Part shown: piece after piece, positions 55,479 to 64,000 of the stretch
How the letters are laid out: each line of letters starts with the position of its first letter
How positions within the stretch are numbered: position 1 is the first letter of the stretch
Source: Coleophoma eucalyptorum
Lineage: Eukaryota; Ascomycota; Leotiomycetes; Helotiales; Dermateaceae
DNA length: 64,000 nt
Direction: 5' to 3'
Assembly (NCBI GenBank): GCA_026120035.1
Contig: JALRME010000051.1
Location: 116,304-180,303, forward strand
Notes under the pieces: model-generated
The model's database searches: none
Told to the model about the DNA's origin: nothing
What the model saw: only the letters and a program-made list of their open reading frames with translations
Program-made: the position numbers and the translations under genes

Positions 55479-56219
55479 TCATACGTGACATGCTTCTGAC
55501 ATTAGTCCTAAAGGATGATCAGAATTGTTATCGGCACCTAGAGCTGAAAGCGCGTAAATTGATAAGAGGTGGTGCTGTGATTGATCGTCGTGGCTTAAAG
55601 TATCTCGCCATATCTCTTTCGAGAAATTGGAATCTTCTGAGTTATGGTATTTATGGCCAGTGTCAGTTCTAGAAGTGACTGGAGTTGGAAGGAAGGCCCA
55701 GCTTGGTTGAAAAATGTTCAGATCTGAGGAAGCAAAGGGTTGCGAGGCATTGTCATAAAAGCCATCGGGAGAAGATGGGCAATCATCGTCAGTCAGCATT
55801 GGCGAAGCACACTCCTTGGAAAGATCCATATTTAAAATAAAGGGTTGGCAAGACCGTGAACTAGTAGTTTGCTTTGCCAGTGGAGAATTTTCATGTTGAT
55901 TCTCTTTTGCCTTGCAATTAGTCTGCTTAACCTGGGTAAACAGCTGTATCACATGATGTGACGCAGTATTTGCTTCCCGCTCCAGGTCTGCATGTCGCCT
56001 CTTAACATTCTGCCCTGGTAGTTGTTATTTAGAGAATAGTGCAATAACAGACAGGGGGAGTTGCCTACTATACTTGCGTTGAGCGATGCGATTCTGCATA
56101 CGTCTTCGTTCGGCATTGTCAGAAACCTTGGTCCAGTCTTCATGAAGGTATGCAAAGCAGCTCTTGGCACTAAGATTATTTCTGGCAAACGCTTTTGACT
56201 GACTTGGGATTTTACCCAT
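55479..56219 (-). CDS. bZIP transcription factor (fungal AP-1/Yap-like)
   Basis: Two exons, 56219-56069 and 56014-55479, with a 54-bp intron (GTAGGC...ACCAG); 687 bases, 228 residues. The basic region is NAERRRMQNRIAQRKYRQNV across the junction (residues about 37-56) with the N-x(3)-AQR core typical of fungal bZIP proteins, then KRRHADLEREA starting a short, poorly heptadic zipper. The rest is Ser/Pro-rich with an acidic patch, as in an activation domain. The only in-frame ATG of exon 1 (MGKIPSQS) was taken as start. Likely nuclear, DNA-binding, perhaps stress or secondary-metabolism related; that is a guess. Confidence 0.8.
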
Positions 56220-57865
56220 TTCTCTCAAACTATATGATAGGACTGGCTAATGCAAAGAATTCGACTAGAACTACTGTGAGACTACTATCATATTTTACTC
56301 TCCTTTTACCCGGCATCCATTATTGTAGCCTTATACTATGAAAAACGCCCTGAGTGCTGACTCTAATGTAGGTCCTACAGTAATCATCAAGATGGTAGTT
56401 CCAGTTTGATGATGTCCTGTAAGATGTAATCGTAAATTTAACTGCGGGTGACCGGCGTAGGATGATGACGAACATTTCAACATATCGTCAGCAATTCTCT
56501 AGGTATTTCAGCCCCTACTAGTTGGAACTTTGAGTTAATTGAATAATAATGCAACCATAGAGTACAGTACTGTATCCAGTCTCGTCAATTGTGAACAATC
56601 TATCAGAATTATACAGTACTGTAGTACAATACCTTTTGCAAATAGGTCTAAAGCTAAAGCATTTAAAATAGGAGTTAGAGAGCTACTCCAATGTCATATA
56701 ATCTTTTTCTTAGTAAACCTTGTTTGAGAACTTGCGTCCTTTGTAGTTTGTAGTGTGTTAGAGGTCCAAGAATATAAGGTTGATGGGCGAGAGGATTTAG
56801 GAGTTAGAGTAGATAGCTTAATATCTAGCTTCGATATAACTATTTCTAGATCGTACGGAACAAGTCTACTCCCTTTGAAAGCCTCCGCAAATACTAGGAG
56901 AAAGGATTCCTTACTAATATAGGTAATTTACGTCCGGACGATATTCTCAATTTGTCGACTATAAGCCTTCTTCGGATTCAAAGTAACTACCCTCTTGACG
57001 TCTGGCCATTTATAATCTTCACCATCAAGGAGAATTGTATAAATGACATTTAAAAGTTTACCAGTGAAGCTGAAACCAAAATCAAAACTGAAGGAGGTTA
57101 GTGCTATGAGTAGATTTGGTGAAGCAACAGTAGAGGAGAAACCTACCTAATGGCACCCTTGAGTAACAGGCTTGCATTTGTACCAAAATGTTCAGTGATA
57201 TACATCTTCTCGTCAAATATCTTGACTAATCTACTAAGAAAGCCAACAGCTTTAGCAACTCGAGTATAGTTAACATTAAATATTTCGCCATTATTGTTTA
57301 GCGTGGACCTAATCGGCACAGGTGTACTTCCGGGCTAACTTAGGAGCTTGGGAGAATTCATGATTTAACTGACGAAATATATTTAAAAAGAAACAAATTT
57401 GAAAACTGCGTGAGAGGAAGTGGACTTGAAGGTTTGTCTGGTAGACAGATGAATGAGATTCCACCATAGTCACTCAACTTTATGGTAGGGTTTAGCTGGT
57501 GCCCTGTGGGCGCAAGCTGTAACTCGTGAGTGGGGGTCCCAATTTGCTACGCCGCGATCTAGGTGAGCGCTTCCCAAAACTAGGGCTATCAGGCTTGGCC
57601 GAAATTGTGAGAATCTCCATGCTTGCCGTACGACACTGTGCAAGACCCGGGACACATTGAAACAACTTCTTAATGACTACATGTGTAACGGTTTGCTACG
57701 ACAGACGATAAAGTCAAATTAAAGTGAACATGATTTTCTGAAACTATATACCTTAACCTTAACTGTTCTATTTCGCCATATACTACTGTAACCTGCGCAG
57801 TGCGCCCATTATTTTGTATGTACAGCTGCCCTACATCCTTATCAGAGCTGAGTTTCATGACGATA
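56220..57865. other. Gene-free stretch
   Basis: AT-rich; a minus-strand segment near 57310-57150 reads as a short open frame (NNGEIFNVNYTRVAK) without recognised family. Confidence 0.35.
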
Positions 57866-60800
57866 TTATTTTCGCAACCGATTATCATCCAGTCTCTTTC
57901 TTTGAGATTTCTTTCTTTTTTGGCTCGATTGAGTTTCAGAGGTCTTTCTTTTTCTTCCCTTCAATCGCACCAATTTGTCGCCGCCTTTATCGTTCTCCAT
58001 GTTAATGGGTAATTCACTACTATCTCTTGCAACGATTTCGGAACCTATGCCTTCATGGAACAACTCAACGAAAGTGCGACATTGAGTGAACATAATTTCT
58101 TCCGAGTCTAGCGTAGATGTCATCAAGGAATTCCTCTCCCAAAATGCCTGACCATTGATATTGCCATCCTTAATTGGTGCTCTGCTCGAGGTCTTCGGCG
58201 TCTTATTGGAAGCGCTACAACAACTACTCGAGAGACTATATTGTTGGCGAAGATATGTCCTCACATCCCAGAGACTTGAGAGTGCCGTCGAGATTGCTGC
58301 TAACTTCTGAAGACAGTCAGAATCATTGTGTCTGCTCTCTTCAATGGATGCCATTCCGCTCGGTATTTTGGCTTCAATCGCATCTACAACACTAATACCA
58401 GTTCTAATGAACACTTTCTCCATGGCAATGATAGTTGCATTTAGCTCTTCCACGGATGCATACTCGAAAAAAGCTACGTTCTCCAGCACGAATTGAGAAC
58501 GCTGGAGATATTGTAGCAAATCAAAGTAGGAACTTTGAGACACATCAAGTTCAATTCGGGCGCACAGATCTTCCAGAAACTTCTTCCGGCTTTTAGTCCC
58601 GCTAGTTTTTGTTATCTCCATCAAACGGTGAAGTATAGAGACGTAAGGGTCACAAGTTGCGCCTCGCACATTCTGGACGACGTCTCGCTGGTACATTAAT
58701 GTAATATCCACTGCTCGCATGTATTCTTTTTCAATAATAGTTTCAAACTTGCGGTGAAGTGTCTGATGCATACTGAAAGACAACTCAGCAATCTTTATAT
58801 TTTGAGAAGTCTCCAAAGCTATACAAATCTTTCCACACTCTTGCGGGTGAAGAAGACCTTGTCGGACCATGCTGGCAAGGATCTCAGTTGCTAACAATGC
58901 CTGGTCATCTTGTGTAGCCAGTGCAGTCCGTATAAGATCCTCTCTATTCTTCTGTGTGATGAATGCTGCGACTCCGTCCATTTTGCTTCCTCCAATTTGA
59001 TCCAATTTCGCGACCACTCTGCTACTGCCTTCAGAGCGTTGTTCTTCGGTGAGAAAGAACTCCTTGAAAGCTTGTAGACTGACATGCTTAAGCAGGGAAT
59101 TATTCTCTTTAAATGCCGCGTCGACCGATCTAGTAACAACTGGCGATGTGAAGTGTTTAGGTTGCCCTTGACAGACCATGCAAATTGCATCCAAGGCTAC
59201 TTTTCTCAGATCCATCGGCTGTTTAGTAGAGGAGAAACACGAGAAGGTAACAATCATGAATTCAGAGACAGAGTGGCAGTCTTTGAACCTCCTTTGGAAA
59301 CATTCTAGCTGGGGCTCAAAATTGCAATGCCTGCCACACACACCGGCAATAATTAGGAGCTTTTTAACTTTCCGTACAGCTTCTTGATTAGCTCGATCCT
59401 GCAGGCGAATATCCACCATGCATTGAATACGGTCAAGGCAGGATAATGTCAGGCTGATGAGAGGTTTGTTGTCCTGAAGGATCTTGCTGATAGCCCACAA
59501 GCAAGGAATCACTTCATTGAGAATTGGCCGACTAATACGAGGCACTTGTTTTATGAGACCTGTTCTCATAGACCTGAGAAGCATAGGGTCAACGCTAGAT
59601 ACCAGAGTAATAGTACGATGCAATATCGAGACTACACATCGGTATATTGTCATGTTATCCTCTGTGCCAATGCTGTCAATATATGGCTGTAAAAGCTGAA
59701 TTTGTTGCATCGTAAAAATATTGGCGTCAGTTTTAGCAAATATTAGTAATAACTGAGCAACATCCATTAAAGTATTCCCTTTAGCAGTCGATCTGTCCAT
59801 CAAGTCAAACATCTTCGCTACAAACAACGAACAAACTCGGACGGCAGCTGAGCCTTTTGAGGGATGAAGGAGGATAGCTTGTAATGCAGCAGTGAAAATT
59901 AAAGGCAGGCGGCGATCCCGTTGGACGACTTTCGCCATGAAATAGAGATGACTAGTCGTAGCCAGTTTCGATTTAGAAGAAATTTTCTTAATTGATGCCG
60001 GCAGATGCGGCGATATCCATACTTCCTCAATAGTCTGACATGCAAGTTCTCGAACGGTCTGATCCAAATCTGAAGTGCGATACAAAAGGGTCTCCGCGAT
60101 TTCGCTCCTCGTGCTGCCTTCCAGAATTTGGAGATATATTTCCTTTAAGATTCTTATCGCACACTTGCGGATAGTAGTATTACTATCAGTAGCACGGTGC
60201 AAAATATGAGGTATAAAATCCACTCCAAGTTCCGGCATCAGTTCAATGAGTCTGCTTATCAGTCTCAGAGATGACTGACGCACTGACGCTGTAATATCGT
60301 TGGTACGCCCGCATATCATAGTCTTTACATCAGGCATACGGCCAATAATATCTGGATCAGCTTCTAGGATTTGCTGTACCGCTTTAAGGCTCCTCAATCG
60401 AATCAACGCATGTAGACTCCTTGCAGAGACTAGAATTATCTCTAGCACTTTGTTGAATGACTCACAGAATTGAGAATGTAGTAATGTTAGACCATAGGCT
60501 ACACGAGCGTTTGCAATAGTAATGAAACGAGGCTCAAACGCTCTTGGTCCATAAACCTTTTCTGTGATCATTCTTTGTAGTCTTGCTTCCAAGAGACTAA
60601 AATTTGGTCTTTTGTTTGTACAGTCTGTGCCCGCTGAATCATATGTAGTAAACGCCCACTGTGCCGTGAGATATCCAAGAGCACCGCGCATTTGTGGTTT
60701 CGGAGCTGATTGTGAAATCAAGAATTCGACCGATGCATGGAATGGTCCGCCCAAAGCCGTAATATCCTCAAGTCGAGGCTTCAATTGCAGCGAATCCTCC

Positions 60801-62332
60801 GGTATATTTCTGGGATACCAACGAGGATTCGTCTCAGATTTTGCAGATATGGAAGTATGCCGAATATTGAGCTTTAAACCCAAGATTGCTGCACCCATCG
60901 AACCAAGAATTTCGACAGCCATGGATTTTACTGTTGCCGTAGTTTCGTCGGCATATAATAATCGAACCATCTCGAAAAGAAGGAGACGAAGCAGGAGCTC
61001 AGCGGCGGGCCACTCTGGGCAATCAAAACTTCTCACGAAGTCTTCTACGAAGAGATAAAGAAGATTGCGGAATGATTCGTCTTTGCGTTTGGTAGAACAT
61101 AAAGCTCGGTCCATAACAAAGCCTATAAGTTGCATGGCAATGTTTGTCGCTGTGTCAAGCAACGGGGAAACAAGAGCATAAAGCGTTTGCCCTTTGACAA
61201 CGATTGGCTTGCCCATCTTCTTCCTATCGATACGTGAAGATTTTGTGGTTTTTGTTCTAAGAGATTTCGAATTTCCAGCTTCCCAAGTTAACTCGCTCGC
61301 CATAGGCGTAATTTCCTGATTCGCAATGCCATCATTACATCTGCTCGCTGCTGACTGAATGATCCGCATGATCAAGGCTGAAACTACTCGAATACTTCCA
61401 CCCTTTAGAAGCTTGAAGCCACGAGAGTTCTTTGAAGCTGCTGTTTTAGTCAATGAACATAGAATTTCATTGAGAATACTCGGTCTTTGAGAGGGATAGT
61501 AGTGGAAAATTTGTACGAGCAAGTTTAAGGCTGCTGTGCGTAATTTTTCCAACCCTGTGTCCTCTAACCCAATGTCTGGAAATAATAACAGAAGGGTCGT
61601 TGATTCGAGTGTATCTAACACTACCTCAGGAAGCTTAGTATCCTCTATCAAATTTTCCAACAACCCAAAAATTTGCTCGCACGTCAGTATGAGAGCAGTA
61701 AATTGCTCTGCGTTCGCAAAATCTTGTAGTTGATTGGCCGGAAGAAAAGTCGGAATAATGCAGGTCTCCAAGACATTTTTAACAGTGTCGGATACAACCT
61801 CAAAAGTGTTACCAGGACATAATTGCATCTCTGGATGATCTCCAGCTCTGATGAGTAGTGAGATGTGTCCCGATAAAAGCCCACAGTCAGACATCGTTAC
61901 CTGATGCCTTCTTTCCAAGTTGTCTTCAAGTTCGAATTCGATGATTCGAGCAGCATTTAAACGTTCATCGCATGATTTTCGCAGTCTCAAAATATCCTCA
62001 GGTGGTACTTGAGAGAAGCTATCTAGATCGAGAACGCTCCTTAGCTGCTTTTTGATGTTTGATAAAACGGGATGTATGAGACCGACACTGTCAATGTCAA
62101 TCACTTGGAATTCACTAGTATTGTCCATTATCTTGTCCTCAACCTCAAAAACTTGCAAAAGAGAACGGTGGAGGTTTCTGGCGGCAGCTTCTTCAGAACG
62201 GTCAATGTGCCTCGGATCCTCTGTTTCCACGTCGCCTGGCAAGCCTCGTAAATCTAAATCGACCTCACAATTTGCCCCCTCCATACCCGAAAACATATCT
62301 GGTTCAACTTTTGGATTAGTCAAGTTGAGCAC
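57866..62332 (-). CDS. mis4: Cohesin loader Scc2/Mis4/NIPBL, N-terminus not found
   Basis: 1488 codons uninterrupted. HEAT-repeat architecture with words typical of the cohesin loader: LRTAALNLLVQIFHYYPSQR with GSIRVVSALIMRIIQ, the cohesin-HEAT stretch LEADPDIIGRMPDV and TASVRQSSLRLISRL, and a Nipped-B C-terminal region (LETSQNIKIAELSFSMHQTL, YMRAVDITLMYQRDVVQNVR). A basic tail (GRKRKTSETQ...KRKKSQRKR) looks like a nuclear signal. The ORF has no ATG at its upstream end; TTATTCATAG at 62333 is a plausible intron acceptor, so at least one exon should lie upstream. I did not find the usual Scc4/Mau2-binding N-terminus within 62.4-63.9 kb. It loads cohesin on chromatin. It may be a truncated paralogue or have a diverged N-terminus. 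Confidence 0.78.
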   Translation of the reverse strand: MLNLTNPKVEPDMFSGMEGANCEVDLDLRGLPGDVETEDPRHIDRSEEAAARNLHRSLLQVFEVEDKIMDNTSEFQVIDIDSVGLIHPVLSNIKKQLRSVLDLDSFSQVPPEDILRLRKSCDERLNAARIIEFELEDNLERRHQVTMSDCGLLSGHISLLIRAGDHPEMQLCPGNTFEVVSDTVKNVLETCIIPTFLPANQLQDFANAEQFTALILTCEQIFGLLENLIEDTKLPEVVLDTLESTTLLLLFPDIGLEDTGLEKLRTAALNLLVQIFHYYPSQRPSILNEILCSLTKTAASKNSRGFKLLKGGSIRVVSALIMRIIQSAASRCNDGIANQEITPMASELTWEAGNSKSLRTKTTKSSRIDRKKMGKPIVVKGQTLYALVSPLLDTATNIAMQLIGFVMDRALCSTKRKDESFRNLLYLFVEDFVRSFDCPEWPAAELLLRLLLFEMVRLLYADETTATVKSMAVEILGSMGAAILGLKLNIRHTSISAKSETNPRWYPRNIPEDSLQLKPRLEDITALGGPFHASVEFLISQSAPKPQMRGALGYLTAQWAFTTYDSAGTDCTNKRPNFSLLEARLQRMITEKVYGPRAFEPRFITIANARVAYGLTLLHSQFCESFNKVLEIILVSARSLHALIRLRSLKAVQQILEADPDIIGRMPDVKTMICGRTNDITASVRQSSLRLISRLIELMPELGVDFIPHILHRATDSNTTIRKCAIRILKEIYLQILEGSTRSEIAETLLYRTSDLDQTVRELACQTIEEVWISPHLPASIKKISSKSKLATTSHLYFMAKVVQRDRRLPLIFTAALQAILLHPSKGSAAVRVCSLFVAKMFDLMDRSTAKGNTLMDVAQLLLIFAKTDANIFTMQQIQLLQPYIDSIGTEDNMTIYRCVVSILHRTITLVSSVDPMLLRSMRTGLIKQVPRISRPILNEVIPCLWAISKILQDNKPLISLTLSCLDRIQCMVDIRLQDRANQEAVRKVKKLLIIAGVCGRHCNFEPQLECFQRRFKDCHSVSEFMIVTFSCFSSTKQPMDLRKVALDAICMVCQGQPKHFTSPVVTRSVDAAFKENNSLLKHVSLQAFKEFFLTEEQRSEGSSRVVAKLDQIGGSKMDGVAAFITQKNREDLIRTALATQDDQALLATEILASMVRQGLLHPQECGKICIALETSQNIKIAELSFSMHQTLHRKFETIIEKEYMRAVDITLMYQRDVVQNVRGATCDPYVSILHRLMEITKTSGTKSRKKFLEDLCARIELDVSQSSYFDLLQYLQRSQFVLENVAFFEYASVEELNATIIAMEKVFIRTGISVVDAIEAKIPSGMASIEESRHNDSDCLQKLAAISTALSSLWDVRTYLRQQYSLSSSCCSASNKTPKTSSRAPIKDGNINGQAFWERNSLMTSTLDSEEIMFTQCRTFVELFHEGIGSEIVARDSSELPINMENDKGGDKLVRLKGRKRKTSETQSSQKRKKSQRKRLDDNRLRK

Positions 62333-62935
62333 TATGAATAATTGGGCGTCCTGATATAGTCACGGGTAGGTTTATATCCTTCTACCTCCAGACTCGGAGC
62401 TTAAGGAAGGCAATAAGAGAATTAAAATCCTACGTAAGAGAGGTGAAACTAAGGATATGTTGATATGTTCTGACATATCACACAAGCAAGCTATGTCTAC
62501 GATTTGTAAAATTCAACCCAAGTATGATTAGTATTACAGTACAGTACTCATTGCTCATAGTGGTCGATATCGCCAACTGGAGGGATTTGGTCATCATTAA
62601 CCGTCGATCCGACGCAGGCTGCCTATGGTATTGTCTGGATCCACTCTTGATCACTGGCTTGGCTAGTACGTATTGATGACCGACCTGCATTGAAGTGGAC
62701 CTGCGAGTTGTTGGGTGCCAAGCTTTGATAACGGATATGTTATCAGTGATTGGCTCTTCTTGATCATTGCCGCAAGATCGGACCCTAGTAAAGTCATCCA
62801 TATTCTCCACTTTTCGCCAAGCAAAAGATTAACACACGCGATTAGAAAGGAGCACTTCTCGGCAACAAGGTCATATACATATGTATGATGACCTGAATCT
62901 AGATTCACTTGGAGAATGCCTGATGGATCGCAAAC
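62333..62935. other. Region upstream of Scc2-like ORF
   Basis: Should hold the missing first exon(s) and promoter. A minus-strand open frame, 62810-62478, exists but shows no similarity I know to Scc2 N-termini. Confidence 0.35.
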
Positions 62936-63141
62936 GTCATCAATGTTCTACCCATTGTCATCAAGTAGGATTCATCTAAAGTCATCAATGTTCTACCCAT
63001 TGTCATCAAGTAGGATTCACCTAAAGTCATCAATGTTCTATCCATTGTCATCAAGTAGGATTCACCTAAAGTCATCAATGTTCTATCCATTGTCATCAAG
63101 TAGGATTCATCTAAAGTCATCAATGTTCCAACCATTGTCAT
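62936..63141. repeat. 45-bp minisatellite, 4.6 copies
   Basis: Units at 62936-62980, 62981-63025, 63026-63070, 63071-63115 and a partial 63116-63141, almost identical (GTCATCAATGTTCTA...). The unit is a multiple of three and is open in at least one frame on each strand, but nothing suggests a real protein. Confidence 0.95.
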
Positions 63142-63390
63142 CATGACCCAACAAAATCCAACAAGGACATCTCGGCTGACAGGACGAGCTGTGCATTCGT
63201 GCCGTCCACAGGCTGTTGTAGATTGAAGCTACCTTGATGTGAATGGCGTCAAAAGTTTGCCAACAGGAAATGCACCCAAGCGGGGACTCGACCTTCTGGT
63301 CGCTTTTATAAATTTGCTATCCGATCACAAGGCATATATAGATATATACGTGGGCTTCCCATAGTCTATAGCTTCACTTTTGTAGAAATC
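63142..63390. promoter_or_regulatory. Upstream region of Zn2Cys6 gene
   Basis: Non-coding; includes TATATAGATATATA near 63337-63350, a possible core promoter about 45 bp before the ATG. Confidence 0.35.
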
Positions 63391-64000
63391 ATGCAATCAA
63401 GTGTGGAAAACAGCAATATGGCTAGTCCAACAAGCTCAAATGCGAGAAGGAGGTACGAATAAATTTCAAAGCTGAACACGAATTGTGTGTGTTAATGTAA
63501 GTAGTCACACTAAATCTCGGAACGGGTGCGAAACATGTAAGCGTCGACATGTACGGTGCGATGAAACCTTGCCACAGTGGTATGTCCTATATTGTGTTAC
63601 TCATCATCATCATTAATACCAGCAGTACTGACCGCCCCACAGCAAAAATTGTATAAAATATAAGTGCCGTTGCCCATACCTGGATGTGCTGGAAAGCGAG
63701 CCAGAATCGACTCCGACAAAGGCCAACTTATTGTGGACCTCTGTAGTTGAGGCTGAAATTTGGAGTTGGAAACAGACTGGACAATCTTCACTTCTAAATC
63801 TACGCGATTTTCCAGCTATTTCTGTTAAACATTTCTGCCTTGAAGATCTACGCTTGATCCACCATGTTGCTTCCATCTCAAGCGAACTTTGTACTAATGA
63901 TAGCGCCAATTTCACTATATGGGTGACGCAAGTACCACTGTAGGTTTCGAAGCTGGTGAGTGAAGTTCAAGTACTCAAAGGCTAACACAATGGTATAGTT
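63391..64000 (+). CDS. Zn2Cys6 transcription factor, 5' part, runs off window
   Basis: Exons 63391-63452, 63505-63579 and from 63643, with introns of 52 and 63 bp (TACTGAC branch in the second). The spliced start reads RRSHTKSRNGCETCKRRHVRCDE, then C-K-N-C-IKYKCRC. All six cysteines of the binuclear zinc cluster fit C-x2-C-x6-C-x6-C-x2-C-x6-C. The following segment (LEDLRLIHHVASISSEL, IWVTQVP) is the Fungal_trans_2-type start. The frame hits TAG at 63941-63943. The next natural words lie in another frame, so one base seems missing there, or the gene is broken. The rest lies beyond the window. Confidence 0.8.

Noticed and set aside
62936..63141. CRISPR-like array
   Set aside because: Units are contiguous 45-bp tandem repeats with no unique spacers, and the genome is eukaryotic.
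62916..63146. Repeat ORFs on both strands of the 45-bp minisatellite
   Set aside because: Both arise from a repeat unit divisible by three without stops; no start context or homology.
63260..63300. tRNA-like B box (reverse strand GGTCGAGTCCC)
   Set aside because: No T-stem pairing or acceptor stem could be drawn around it.

Overview
The window looks like an accessory, repeat-rich stretch of a filamentous ascomycete genome (Pezizomycotina; a Leotiomycetes-like fungus is my guess, held weakly). Evidence: short introns (about 40-75 bp, GTRNGT donors, CTAAC/CTGAC branch sites), fungal-only families (Zn2Cys6 and bZIP factors, 2EXR, HNH_2, APH-like and SRPK-like kinases, a DUF7924-type protein), a Ty3/Gypsy chromovirus, solo LTRs, a Tc1/mariner relic and MITEs. 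No rRNA or tRNA gene was recognised.

Layout. 0.1-7.5 kb: a Ty3/Gypsy chromovirus whose 5' LTR is truncated. gag carries one stop, and a 22-bp tandem duplication puts pol out of frame. A spliced antisense gene sits between pol and the 3' LTR. 8.2-12 kb: a kinase remnant, a PD-(D/E)XK-like gene with one frame break, and an intact three-exon hypothetical gene. 12.5-16.5 kb: a tyrosine-recombinase-like ORF followed by two zinc modules of the kind I associate with fungal TLH/RecQ-type mobile genes, without a helicase. 16.5-26 kb: solo LTRs, an ankyrin gene, an intact HNH-domain gene, a nucleoside-phosphorylase fragment, a mariner relic and a copied APH gene start. 27-31 kb: an intact APH-like phosphotransferase and a DUF7924 pseudogene. 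33-40 kb: a Gypsy solo LTR with perfect 5-bp target duplication and an unrecognised gene of about 855 codons. 40.3-48 kb: a block between copies of a GC-rich repeat of about 100 bp. It holds an HD-hydrolase/nucleotide-kinase fusion broken by a 14-bp duplication, a decayed Zn-cluster gene with a duplicated exon, an intact APH kinase and a PAYGG-repeat protein. 48-52 kb: an intact SRPK-like kinase, a 2EXR gene with an in-frame stop, and a coiled-coil protein with a 42-bp tandem repeat. 52-57.9 kb: nested LTRs, a full MITE and a bZIP factor. 57.9-62.3 kb: a 1488-codon ORF for the Scc2/Mis4/NIPBL cohesin loader without a recognisable N-terminus. 63-64 kb: a 45-bp minisatellite and the start of a Zn2Cys6 regulator cut by the window edge.

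How it fits together: I see no single operon-like system. The recurring theme is decay and duplication on a small scale. Exact short tandem duplications (22 bp, 14 bp) and single-base slips break otherwise recognisable genes, while long ORFs (1488, 894, 501, 465, 450 codons) are clean, so the sequence is not uniformly poor. The best candidates for novelty are the antisense spliced gene and its shared 16-bp motif in the chromovirus, the helicase-less recombinase with duplicated zinc modules, the HD-kinase fusion, and the repeat-bounded 40-48 kb block. Every family assignment is from motif recognition by eye; no database search was run.
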